DNA of 21,430 nt. Source: Bacteroidia bacterium. GTDB taxonomy: Bacteria > Bacteroidota > Bacteroidia > Bacteroidales > Azobacteroidaceae. Shown piece by piece: positions 8,198 to 15,604 of the stretch. A program made the position numbers and the translations under genes. The DNA is taken from contig BNXB01000020.1 of the NCBI GenBank assembly GCA_025999255.1, positions 1-21,430 on the forward strand, read 5' to 3'. How positions within the stretch are numbered: position 1 is the first letter of the stretch; every line of letters begins with the position of its first letter. The notes under the pieces are model-generated. The model searched no databases. It worked only from the letters and a program-made list of their open reading frames with translations, and was not told where the DNA came from.

Positions 8198-11100
8198 TTA
8201 ATTACATCTGAAAGGTATGGAGTTCTCCTCCAAATACCGTACCAGTTTCCTGCTCACTGAAAATTTTTCTCCTTCGGCAAATAAAGAAACGTATAACTGT
8301 TGTCTCTCTCCATCTTCTATTTTAAAGTATAACGATGTATCACCCGGATTGTTCCTGATGAGAGATGATAGTTCGGCTATCGATTCCTCCTGAATATCCA
8401 TCAGTTTCAATGATATGGTCATTTTTTCTATAAGGGAATCTTTGACTTCACTCAACGGGTTCATGGATTTTATTTTCAGGTCGGTGATATTCTCGTTATA
8501 TTGCCGCGCCTGGAATGTTCCTCTTATTAAAAGGAAAGTGTTGGGGCGACAATATTTACTGAATTCAAAATAGTCGTTTCCAAACAATGGAATTTCCGCA
8601 CTTCCCGTATAGTCTTCCATTTTGATGATACCGAAGGGTTTTCCCGTCTTCGTAGTTCCTTCTCTGAAAGCGGTAACAATACCTGCCATTGTTACATCTT
8701 TTCCCCTTAAGGTGTCTTTATCTTCTGCCAGTTCCTTCATCGATAAGCTACAGGCATGATTCAGAACGATATAATATTCGTCCAGAGGATGAGAAGAAAG
8801 ATAAATTCCAACCAGTTCCCGTTCTTTATTCAGGCGTTCGAGGTCGCTCCATTTTTCACATTTGGGAATTTCCGGTTTTGCTATTTCAACCTCATTCCCG
8901 AAACCGCCGAACAAGGTATTCATACTCGATTGTTTATCGGTCTGAAATTTATTACCGTACCGGATGAAGCTTTCGATAAACGATTCGCCTTTATTATTGA
9001 GGGCAAAGTACTGTTCGCGCGTGGCTTCCTGAAAATTGTCAAATGCTCCGGCCAGGCAAAGCGCTTCGATGTTTTTCTTATTACAGGCAGCCAGGTTGAT
9101 TCGTTCCACAAAATCGAAGATTCCTTTGAATGGGCCGTTTTCTTCCCGTTCCCTGATGATGTTTTCTACGGCTCCTGTTCCGACGCCTTTGACTCCTCCC
9201 ATACCGAACAGGATATCGCCGTTTTTATTAACGGTAAAGTTCAGTTCGGATTCATTGACATCCGGACCTTTTACTTTGATTCCCATGCTGCGACATTCGT
9301 CCATGAATTTGGTGATTTCACCGATATCATCCTTGTTTCGCGTAAGGTTGGCAGCCATAAATTCAGCAGGGTAGTGAGCCTTCAGGTAAGCCGTCTGATA
9401 AGAAATCCAGGAATAACAAGTCGCATGCGATTTATTGAACGCATATTTGGCAAATTCCGCCCAATCGCTCCATATCTTTTCCAGTTTGTTTTTCGGCCCG
9501 AAGCCTTTCTTTTCGGCTCCTTCCAGGAATTTGGTTTTCAGGGCTTCCATTTTGTCAACGAGTTTTTTACCCATTGCTTTCCGTAGTTCATCCGATTGCC
9601 CACGGGTAAAGCCCGCCAGGTCACGGCTCAGGAGCATCACTTGTTCCTGATATACGGTGATTCCGTAGGTATCTTTCAGACGAGCTTCCATTTCCGGGAA
9701 GTCGTAAGTGATTTCTTTTTGTCCGTGTTTCCTGTCCACAAAATCGGGAATGTAGGCCATTGGCCCCGGACGGTAAAGGGCGTTCATCGCAATGAGATCT
9801 TCGAATTGGGTAGGCTTTAGTTCCCGGAGATATTTCTGCATTCCGGCCGATTCAAACTGGAAAGTTCCGACAGTTTGGCCTTTGCTATATAATTCATATG
9901 TCTTTTGGTCGTCGATTGGAATTTTAGAAATGTCAATGTCGATTCCTTTCGATTTTTTAATGTTTGACAGAGCCTCTTTGATGATGGACAGGGTTTTTAG
10001 TCCCAGGAAGTCCATCTTAATTAATCCGATGGATTCTATTACGGAACCTTCGTATTGGGTTACCAGTAGCTCTTCATCGCTTCCTTTTTCTTTTGCCGTA
10101 CTGAGAGGAACATAATTCGTCAGATCGTCGTCTCCGATAATTACTCCACAAGCGTGTACCCCTGTCTGTCGTACGGTTCCTTCCAACATTTCTGCATACT
10201 TTAAAGTATCTGATAGATTGGAATCCGATGAATCGCGGGCTTCCTGTAGTTCCGGGACATACTGTATGCAGTTTGCAATATTGATCTTGGGCATTTTTCC
10301 TGTAGCCTTATCTTCCGGTAACCGGTCTGGAATCAGTTTGGTCAGGTAATCTGCCGTTGATAACGGCAAGCCTTGTACACGGGCGACATCTTTGATGGAC
10401 GACTTGGTTGCCATGGTACCATAAGTCACAATATGGGCCACTTTCTCTTTCCCGTATTTTTCTTTTACCCAGTGGAGTACATCCGTACGTCCGTCGTCGT
10501 CGAAGTCGATATCGATATCGGGCATGGAAATACGGTCGGGATTCAGGAAACGTTCGAACAGCAGGTCGTACTTTAAAGGATCGATATCGGTAATACCGAG
10601 GCAATAAGCTACCGCAGATCCTGCAGCGGAACCACGTCCGGGTCCTACAGCTACGCCCATATTCCTGGCTGCCTGGATAAAATCCTGAACAATAAGGAAA
10701 TATCCCGGAAATCCCATTGTTTTCATAGTTTCAAGCTCAAATTCAATCCGTTCAAGCACATCGCCCGGAAGAGGATTTCCGTAACGGGATTCGGTTTTTG
10801 AAAATGTCAGGTTCTTCAAATAATCTGCTTCCAGCTTGATACGGATTACTTTATCATATCCTCCAAGCCTGTCGAAACGATCGGCATCTTCCTTGTTAAA
10901 TTCTTCCCGTAGCTGCTCTTCCGAATACAATTGCCGGTAACTATCTTCCGTCCCGAATTCTTCCGGGATAGGGAATTGGGGCATCAACGGGTCGGAGTCT
11001 ATATTGTAAATTTCAATTTTATCTACTATTTCAATAGTATTTGAAAGGACTTCAGGCATATCGGAAAAAATAGCGTTCATTTCTTCCTGCGTTTTGAACC

Positions 11101-11899
11101 ATTCCTGTTTGGTGTAATGCATCCGGTTTGGGTCGTTCAGGTCTTTACCTGTACTCAGGCAGATCAGTCTGTCGTGTCCTTCGGCATGATCTTCTTCAAT
11201 GAAATGTACGTCATTGGTAGCGACGACTTTTGTGTTGGTTTTCCTGGCCAGTTCCATAATAACGGCATTTGCCTGTACCTGTTTTTCATAGGTTTCCCTG
11301 TCGCCTCCCGGTTTATCGGTTTTATGTCGTTGGACTTCAAGATAATAATCATCTCCGAAGATGCTTTTGAACCACATAATTGCTTCTTCCGCTCCTTTGG
11401 TATTGCCGTCGATAATTTTGCGCGGAATTTCTCCTCCCAGACAGGCGGAACAAACAATCAATCCTTCGCTGAATTTTTTCAGGCAATCTTTGTCGATCCG
11501 GGGACGGTAGTAGAAACCATCTACCCAGGATGTGGAAACCAGTTTGCACAAATTTCTATAGCCCGTTTTGTTTTTTGCCAGCAATAGCAAGTGCCAGCCG
11601 CTACCATCTTCTTTATCGGTTTTATCAAATCGTGTACGCCGGGCGCAATAGGCCTCAACTCCGAGGATGGCTTTAAATTTTTCGCCGGATTCTTTCCCTT
11701 TGTTTATTTTAGTTACGTAATCGCTGAATTCTTTGGCTCCGAACATATTTCCATGATCGGTCAAAGCAACCGCTTTCATCCCGTTTTTAATGGCTTTATC
11801 CACGAGGCCGTGGACTGTTGACATCCCGTCCAACAGGGAGTAATGGGAGTGGACATGCAGATGGACAAAAGGATGTATATTATTTTGCGTATCAGGCAT
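8198..11899 (-). CDS. dnaE: DNA polymerase III alpha subunit
   Basis: Catalytic subunit of the replicative polymerase, 1233 residues from the chosen start. The frame is open further upstream to 11986, but the protein should start at ATG 11899-11897 (MPDTQNN), because the 29-residue extension is low-complexity and lies over promoter-like AT-rich DNA. An N-terminal PHP domain starts with HLHVHSHYSLLDG. The Pol III alpha core carries GPGRGSAAGSAVAYCLGITD and the catalytic PDIDIDFDDDGR. Then come the thumb/fingers (YQEQVMLLSRDLAGFTRGQS, YAFNKSHATCYSWISYQTAY), a helix-hairpin-helix region (GGVKGVGTGAVENI) and a C-terminal OB fold (TMAGIVTAFREGTTKTGKPF). It is the DnaE1 type, without an inserted exonuclease. 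It heads a dnaE-trxA unit. Positions 11313-11364, around codons 179-196, are the donor of the 52-bp copy found at 20804-20855. Confidence 0.97.
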   Translation of the reverse strand: MPDTQNNIHPFVHLHVHSHYSLLDGMSTVHGLVDKAIKNGMKAVALTDHGNMFGAKEFSDYVTKINKGKESGEKFKAILGVEAYCARRTRFDKTDKEDGSGWHLLLLAKNKTGYRNLCKLVSTSWVDGFYYRPRIDKDCLKKFSEGLIVCSACLGGEIPRKIIDGNTKGAEEAIMWFKSIFGDDYYLEVQRHKTDKPGGDRETYEKQVQANAVIMELARKTNTKVVATNDVHFIEEDHAEGHDRLICLSTGKDLNDPNRMHYTKQEWFKTQEEMNAIFSDMPEVLSNTIEIVDKIEIYNIDSDPLMPQFPIPEEFGTEDSYRQLYSEEQLREEFNKEDADRFDRLGGYDKVIRIKLEADYLKNLTFSKTESRYGNPLPGDVLERIEFELETMKTMGFPGYFLIVQDFIQAARNMGVAVGPGRGSAAGSAVAYCLGITDIDPLKYDLLFERFLNPDRISMPDIDIDFDDDGRTDVLHWVKEKYGKEKVAHIVTYGTMATKSSIKDVARVQGLPLSTADYLTKLIPDRLPEDKATGKMPKINIANCIQYVPELQEARDSSDSNLSDTLKYAEMLEGTVRQTGVHACGVIIGDDDLTNYVPLSTAKEKGSDEELLVTQYEGSVIESIGLIKMDFLGLKTLSIIKEALSNIKKSKGIDIDISKIPIDDQKTYELYSKGQTVGTFQFESAGMQKYLRELKPTQFEDLIAMNALYRPGPMAYIPDFVDRKHGQKEITYDFPEMEARLKDTYGITVYQEQVMLLSRDLAGFTRGQSDELRKAMGKKLVDKMEALKTKFLEGAEKKGFGPKNKLEKIWSDWAEFAKYAFNKSHATCYSWISYQTAYLKAHYPAEFMAANLTRNKDDIGEITKFMDECRSMGIKVKGPDVNESELNFTVNKNGDILFGMGGVKGVGTGAVENIIREREENGPFKGIFDFVERINLAACNKKNIEALCLAGAFDNFQEATREQYFALNNKGESFIESFIRYGNKFQTDKQSSMNTLFGGFGNEVEIAKPEIPKCEKWSDLERLNKERELVGIYLSSHPLDEYYIVLNHACSLSMKELAEDKDTLRGKDVTMAGIVTAFREGTTKTGKPFGIIKMEDYTGSAEIPLFGNDYFEFSKYCRPNTFLLIRGTFQARQYNENITDLKIKSMNPLSEVKDSLIEKMTISLKLMDIQEESIAELSSLIRNNPGDTSLYFKIEDGERQQLYVSLFAEGEKFSVSRKLVRYLEENSIPFRCN
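11313..11364 (-). repeat. dnaE-internal 52-bp segment duplicated at the circle seam
   Basis: This stretch of dnaE encodes IFGDDYYLEVQRHKTDK (about residues 179-196). Its minus-strand sequence recurs base for base on the plus strand at 20804-20855, in inverted orientation. At its dnaE-C-terminal edge the similarity runs on for nine more bases with a single mismatch (ACCGGGAGG here, GCCGGGAGG there). This is the native copy, because the surrounding PHP-domain sequence is continuous. Confidence 0.95.
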
Positions 11900-11969
11900 C
11901 AGTATTATTTTTTTGTTTTTAGTCTGTAAAAGTATAAAAAATGCTCTTGTAAAAAAACAGTTGCGTCGT

Positions 11970-11987
11970 AAAAAAGTTATCAACAAT
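11970..11987. promoter_or_regulatory. DnaA-box-like element upstream of dnaE
   Basis: The 18-mer AAAAAAGTTATCAACAAT occurs here, about 70 bp upstream of the dnaE start, and again at 17613-17630 upstream of parA. Its core TTATCAACA (11977-11985) differs by one base from the classical DnaA box TTATCCACA. Regulatory use is inferred. Confidence 0.35.
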
Positions 11988-12009
11988 TTTATTTTTCAGG
12001 TAAAAAAAT

Positions 12010-12039
12010 TTTGAATATAAAAAAACTGTATTACATTTG
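12010..12039 (+). promoter_or_regulatory. Bacteroidota housekeeping promoter of the ABC transporter operon
   Basis: TTTG at 12010-12013 (-33 element) and TACATTTG at 12032-12039 (-7 element, consensus TAnnTTTG) are separated by 18 bp, a near-ideal arrangement for the primary sigma of this phylum. The predicted start of transcription falls near 12045, inside the palindrome at 12041-12064 and about 30 bp before the first ATG. Confidence 0.7.
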
Positions 12040-12040
12040 C

Positions 12041-12064
12041 AGTGTATTACTATATTAGTACACT
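12041..12064. promoter_or_regulatory. Palindromic operator, probably bound by the YtrA/GntR regulator
   Basis: A 24-bp imperfect palindrome has perfect outer arms AGTGTA (12041-12046) and TACACT (12059-12064) and further matched positions inside; 20 of 24 positions are self-complementary. It covers the predicted transcription start, so a bound repressor would block initiation. From memory, AGTGTA/TACACT half-sites are the ones described for Bacillus YtrA, whose family includes the GntR gene at 13739 in this operon. Autoregulation is therefore the natural reading, but it is inference. Confidence 0.65.
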
Positions 12065-12075
12065 AAATATATATA

Positions 12076-12921
12076 ATGATGGTTGCTATTCAGAATTTGA
12101 AATTTACTTACAGCAGGCGTAAACGATTGTTTGAAGGCCTGGATCTGAGTCTTTCCAATGGTCATATTTATGGGCTGTTGGGTAAAAATGGGACAGGGAA
12201 AAGTACTTTGTTACATCTCATGTCCGGATTGTTATTTCCCCAATCGGGTAGTATTGAGGTTTTGGATTTTATTCCGGAAGAGAGGGATGTCGAGTTCCTT
12301 CGGAATTTATTTTTGATTCCGGAAGAATTTGTTGTTGCAGATGTTACTCCTGAGAGGTATGCGGATTTGTATGCTTCGCTTTATCCTCGTTTTAACGAAA
12401 AGCAGTATAAGGATTATTTGAAAGAATTTGATATTGAACCGGGTTGTTCCATGGCGAGAATGTCGATGGGCCAACGCAAAAAAGCATTTATCGCTTTTGC
12501 ATTGGCTTGTAATACCCGTATTCTGATGATGGACGAGCCGACCAACGGATTGGATATTCCTTCTAAAACCCAGTTCCGGAAAATAATAGCTTCTGTTGCT
12601 ACGGATGATCGTTGTATTGTCATTTCCACACATCAGGTTCGTGATCTTGAGAACCTGATTGATGCGGTAGTAATACTTGAAAATCATCGGATTGTTTTCA
12701 ATGAACCCATTGATGAGATTGCTTGTAAATACAGCTTTATATCATATACGGATTCGGATAAGCCGGATCAATTGTTATATGACGAACCGGGTGTTATCGG
12801 AGGTCGGGCTATTGTTTTGAACCGGAAAGAGGTTCCTTCCCGGGTTGACATGGAGATTCTGTTCAATGCGGTGACTTCGGGCGATAGAGAAATAAGCGGA
12901 TTATTCACGACTAAAATTTGA
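12076..12921 (+). CDS. ABC transporter ATP-binding protein (YtrB-like)
   Basis: Nucleotide-binding subunit of an ABC-2 type exporter, 281 residues. Walker A is GKNGTGKST at 36-44. The signature motif is an atypical MSMGQ at 129-133 in place of LSGGQ. Walker B is ILMMDEP at 149-155 with the catalytic Glu, a D-loop NGLD follows, and the switch His is at 186 (STHQVRD). The last 75 residues form an accessory domain with no clear motif. Two adjacent ATGs (12076, 12079) could start it. It overlaps the permease start by one base (TGATG), shows no lesion, and belongs to the operon ATPase-permease-GntR-small membrane peptide. In Firmicutes the related YtrBCDEF systems respond to cell-wall stress. The substrate here is unknown. 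Confidence 0.92.
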   Translation: MMVAIQNLKFTYSRRKRLFEGLDLSLSNGHIYGLLGKNGTGKSTLLHLMSGLLFPQSGSIEVLDFIPEERDVEFLRNLFLIPEEFVVADVTPERYADLYASLYPRFNEKQYKDYLKEFDIEPGCSMARMSMGQRKKAFIAFALACNTRILMMDEPTNGLDIPSKTQFRKIIASVATDDRCIVISTHQVRDLENLIDAVVILENHRIVFNEPIDEIACKYSFISYTDSDKPDQLLYDEPGVIGGRAIVLNRKEVPSRVDMEILFNAVTSGDREISGLFTTKI

Positions 12922-13736
12922 TGATGATTATGAATACGACTTTTGATATACAACGATTCTGGAAATTGGTTTGTAACGAATATCATGTACAGCTTAAAAA
13001 GTCATTGCTGATGATGGGATTTCTTCTGGGGATACCGGTGATCTATTTCGGAATAGGTGGAATTAATCATGACCTGATTTCTTTAGGTAGTACTTTCGCA
13101 TTATTTTTTTGTGTCATCCTAATCTTTCAGGGTTTGATTACGAGTGTTTATTTTTCCGAATTTTCTTCAAAGCCCCGGAGTATTTCTTTCCTTTTGACTC
13201 CTGCTTCAAAAATAGAAAAATTTGCTGCGAAATCTCTTTATTGCCTGGTCGTTTTTCCGGCATTATTTGCGTGTTATTGTTGGTTGGTTTTGGAACTCAA
13301 TATTATATACAATCTTTGGTTGTGTGATACTTTGGAGCTTCAATATAAAGATCCGGATTTTCAACGTCATTTTTTTGATCTACGTTATTCTTTTCCGGAT
13401 ATAAAAACAATGTCGCACCTAATTTCTGTCTGGTTTTTTGCCGTAGCTTCTTTTTTATGTGGAGCACAGGTATTTAAGAAATTAGTGCACATTAAAACAT
13501 TTTTGATTTTTTTCGTTTTTATGTTCTTGATGACCTTTCTTACAAAATTATTATATTACTTTGCTTCAGGCCATTCTGCCTACATATATGTTCCATTTTT
13601 CTTTATTAGTGAAAAGAGTGTTGGAAATTATTCATTTATAGATGATTTTCCTTATTTTATTCAATGTTTGCTCATTTTTACAGGTCTTTACCTGATAGTG
13701 GTTTCATGGTTTAAGTTTAACGAAAAAACAGTGTGA
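12921..13736 (+). CDS. ABC-2-like membrane permease subunit
   Basis: Integral membrane partner of the ATPase just upstream, about 271 residues. Six hydrophobic spans are visible: near residues 28-46 (MMGFLLGIPVIYFGIGG), then ALFFCVILIFQGLITSVYF, YCLVVFPALFACYCWLVLEL, ISVWFFAVASFLCGAQVF, TFLIFFVFMFLMTFLTKLLY and CLLIFTGLYLIVVSWF. There is no recognisable sequence motif beyond the topology and the operon position. The ATG at 12921 overlaps the ATPase stop (TGATG). ATGs at 12924 and 12930 are equally possible starts, and the latter gives MNTTFDIQRF, a natural-looking amino end. The upstream TTG at 12918 is unlikely. The gene ends at 13736, two bases before the regulator's ATG. Confidence 0.85.
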   Translation: MMIMNTTFDIQRFWKLVCNEYHVQLKKSLLMMGFLLGIPVIYFGIGGINHDLISLGSTFALFFCVILIFQGLITSVYFSEFSSKPRSISFLLTPASKIEKFAAKSLYCLVVFPALFACYCWLVLELNIIYNLWLCDTLELQYKDPDFQRHFFDLRYSFPDIKTMSHLISVWFFAVASFLCGAQVFKKLVHIKTFLIFFVFMFLMTFLTKLLYYFASGHSAYIYVPFFFISEKSVGNYSFIDDFPYFIQCLLIFTGLYLIVVSWFKFNEKTV

Positions 13737-13738
13737 TT

Positions 13739-14113
13739 ATGCAATTCAATGATTCGCAGGCAATATATCTTCAGATAGCGGAATTTATCGAGGGTAAAAT
13801 TCTGAGAAAGGAGTGGCAGGCAGACGAACGTATTCCATCGGTTCGGGATTTGGCTATATCCCTGGAAGTGAATCCTAATACCGTAATGCGGGCTTATGAT
13901 TATCTGCAACAACAGAGTGTTGTTTATAATCAGCGTGGAATAGGTTATTTCGTGTCAAATGAAGGCTTAGACCTGGTTTTACAGGTACGCAGGGCGCAAT
14001 TTTTAAAAAAAGATCTGCCGGAGTTCTTTAAAAATATTGAACTCATGGGTTTCACGATAGAAGAGATAATAAATTTGTATAAACAACATTCACAAGATAT
14101 TAAAATAGCATGA
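13739..14113 (+). CDS. GntR-family transcriptional regulator, YtrA subfamily
   Basis: Short GntR regulator of 124 residues. The N-terminal winged helix-turn-helix contains AIYLQIAEFIEGKIL and ERIPSVRDLAISLEVNPNTV, followed by MRAYDYLQQQSVVYNQRGIG, the conserved GntR wing. The C-terminal tail is only about 50 residues (DLVLQVRRAQFLKKDLPEFF onward), the two-helix dimerisation domain that defines the YtrA subfamily; it has no ligand-binding FCD or UTRA domain. The ATG at 13739 is preferred over the GTG at 13733, which lies inside the permease gene. Its stop overlaps the next ATG (ATGA at 14110). The palindrome at 12041-12064 is the likely operator, making this an autorepressor of the ABC operon. 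Confidence 0.92.
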   Translation: MQFNDSQAIYLQIAEFIEGKILRKEWQADERIPSVRDLAISLEVNPNTVMRAYDYLQQQSVVYNQRGIGYFVSNEGLDLVLQVRRAQFLKKDLPEFFKNIELMGFTIEEIINLYKQHSQDIKIA

Positions 14114-14253
14114 AACTTTCAAATAAATTGCTGATAGGATTACTGGTTATTCTGGTTGGAGTTCTTGTTTGCCAGGCTGTAGTGTCGGCGAAAAAAATAG
14201 GTGAACATCGAAAAGAGCATGTGAAGAATCTTATTCTCCGACAAAAGGAATAA
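14110..14253 (+). CDS. Small single-span membrane protein, 47 aa
   Basis: A 48-codon frame begins at an ATG overlapping the regulator's stop (ATGA), so it is translationally coupled to it. It starts MKLSNKLLIGLLVILVGVLV, a positively charged start followed by one hydrophobic span (about residues 7-28), and ends in a strongly basic, hydrophilic tail (KKIGEHRKEHVKNLILRQKE). I recall that YtrA operons in other Bacteroidota often end with a larger membrane-anchored protein beginning with a similar MKxSNKLLIGL leader. This may therefore be a shortened form, or a genuine small protein modulating the transporter. No function can be assigned. Its overlap and compact placement before the next promoter argue that it is real. 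Confidence 0.65.
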   Translation: MKLSNKLLIGLLVILVGVLVCQAVVSAKKIGEHRKEHVKNLILRQKE

Positions 14254-14268
14254 TCGCGTAAAACTTGC

Positions 14269-14276
14269 TATCTTTG
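14269..14276 (+). promoter_or_regulatory. Candidate -7 promoter element for the hemerythrin-like gene
   Basis: TATCTTTG matches the TAnnTTTG consensus 28 bp before the ATG at 14304, giving a leader of about 20 nt. No good -33 TTTG is seen. It also argues against starting the gene at the TTG at 14265, which lies upstream of this element. Confidence 0.5.
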
Positions 14277-14303
14277 TTCCGTAGTAACATAAATACCGGA
14301 AAA

Positions 14304-15005
14304 ATGGTGAAATTTACAACATCGGTATCCCCGAACCGTAAGATGTCGGAGTTGATTATTGATTATCCGAACATGATTACGGTATTGGAACGTATGGGAA
14401 TTCCTTTTGGTTTCGGAGACCAGCGGGTACGGGATATAGCGGAACGCTATAAAATTAATATCGATGCTTTTATTGCCTTACTTTGTTCGTTCGAAGGTAG
14501 TCTGAATCAGGATACCTGTTTGGAAAAGGAGGCGATTCCCGATTTGTTGTCTTTTTTAAAATCGTCTCACAAGTATTTTAAAGAAAAACAGATTCCGGGA
14601 ATCAAAAAATTGATTGTACTTTTCTCGGAAAGTATTCCCCGGCAGCATGGACAGATACTCATTTCTTTTTTCGACGGGTACATCCGGGAAGTAGAAGAGC
14701 ATTTCCATTATGAAGACGACGATATTTTCCCTTATATCACGGACATCTTGACAGATCCGCATCCTGCCAAATTCAGGATGTCGGAGTTTGAAAAGAATCA
14801 TACGGATATAGAGCAAAAATTGCTGGATTTGAAGAATATTCTTATCAAATATATTCCGGAGGATATTACTTCTCATTACCGGATAGAAGTATTGAAGGAG
14901 CTTTTCGATCTGGAACGGGCTTTGATTCATCATTCGTTTATCGAAGATCATTTGCTGGTGCCATCGGTAAAAAAGATGGAGTATGATATTCAAACTCAAA
15001 GCTGA
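14304..15005 (+). CDS. Hemerythrin-like di-iron (HHE) protein, Ric/ScdA-like
   Basis: Protein of 233 residues from the chosen ATG. The N-terminal 60 residues (MSELIIDYPNMITVLERMGI onward) resemble the small helical domain that precedes the hemerythrin domain in Ric/ScdA iron-sulfur repair proteins, but the CxxCC-type cysteine motif is not there. The helical-bundle part carries candidate iron ligands His89, His115, His133-x3-Glu137 (HFHYE), His166, and His210-x3-Glu214 (HSFIE), the spacing expected of HHE proteins. Such proteins bind a di-iron centre and handle oxygen, nitric oxide or iron for damaged-cluster repair. The gene is followed after 5 bp by the regulator at 15011, an arrangement I recall from other Bacteroidota. 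The precise role is inferred. An alternative TTG start at 14265 is rejected. Confidence 0.8.
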   Translation: MVKFTTSVSPNRKMSELIIDYPNMITVLERMGIPFGFGDQRVRDIAERYKINIDAFIALLCSFEGSLNQDTCLEKEAIPDLLSFLKSSHKYFKEKQIPGIKKLIVLFSESIPRQHGQILISFFDGYIREVEEHFHYEDDDIFPYITDILTDPHPAKFRMSEFEKNHTDIEQKLLDLKNILIKYIPEDITSHYRIEVLKELFDLERALIHHSFIEDHLLVPSVKKMEYDIQTQS

Positions 15006-15010
15006 CCGGT

Positions 15011-15604
15011 ATGTTTAAAAAGATAGTGATTATTGAAAAATCAAAGATCATCCGGGAAGGACTTGCGGGAATATTATATGCGAATGAAATCGGTTCGAAG
15101 ATAATCTGTTTGGAAGATTTCAGCGAATGGAATTTTCTGATGCGGGATATTGTCCCTGATATGGTTATCCTGAGCCCGGAAATGGCGCATGAAGGAATAG
15201 AAAAGCTCAGATCCAGGTATCAATTGCCTGATAAAGTTTTGTTTGTCGGGATTGTTTACCAGTATTATAATTTCCGGGAGATAACGGACATTTTCGACGA
15301 AGTCATTTTTATTACGGATTCGGAGGATGTTCTTAAGAACAAACTGAAGAACTTATTGAAAGAATCGAGTCTTCATGCAACGGCTTCAATTTAAAAGCTG
15401 ACCGACCGGGAAAAGGATGTATTGCGATTATTATTGAGAGGACAGTCTAATAAGGAAGTAGCGGATCACCTTTCCATAAGCCCGCATACGGTAGTGTCGC
15501 ACCGCAAGAATATTATTGAAAAAACAGGTATCCGTTCGTTGTCGGGATTGGCCGTTTATGCAATTCTCAACAATATCGCGGACATGGAAGATTTGAAACA
15601 ATAA
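15011..15604 (+). pseudogene. LuxR/NarL-type response regulator split by an in-frame TAA
   Basis: Two halves of one gene lie in the same reading frame. Residues 1-127 (15011-15391) form a receiver-like domain (FKKIVIIEKSKIIREGL, VPDMVILSPEM). After a TAA at 15392-15394 the frame continues KLTDREKDVLRLLLRGQSNK and then EVADHLSISPHTVVSHRKNI, a complete LuxR helix-turn-helix, to 15604. Changing T15392 to G would give GAA (Glu) and a normal 197-residue protein, since an acidic residue commonly precedes the LTxRExxVL start of the domain. The receiver is also degenerate: the phospho-acceptor Asp position is Ser55 and the acidic pocket is Ile-Glu, so phosphorylation control is unlikely. The 3' end overlaps lpxB by 38 bp. 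Nonsense mutation, sequence error, or two separate polypeptides remain possible; internal initiation of the second half is unproven. Confidence 0.8.

Noticed and set aside
8756..9586. 276-codon plus-strand open frame opposite dnaE
   Set aside because: It is fully antisense to conserved dnaE, has no family-like motif or signal, and its Phe-rich composition mirrors the opposite strand's codons. It is a shadow.
11900..11986. 29-residue N-terminal extension of dnaE
   Set aside because: The extension is low-complexity translation of AT-rich upstream DNA. DnaE proteins start just before the PHP motif, which fits the ATG at 11899.
15422..15604. Independent 60-aa LuxR-type DNA-binding protein
   Set aside because: It is in frame with the upstream receiver domain and lacks a convincing start or ribosome site. 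It is better read as the 3' half of a gene split by TAA at 15392.
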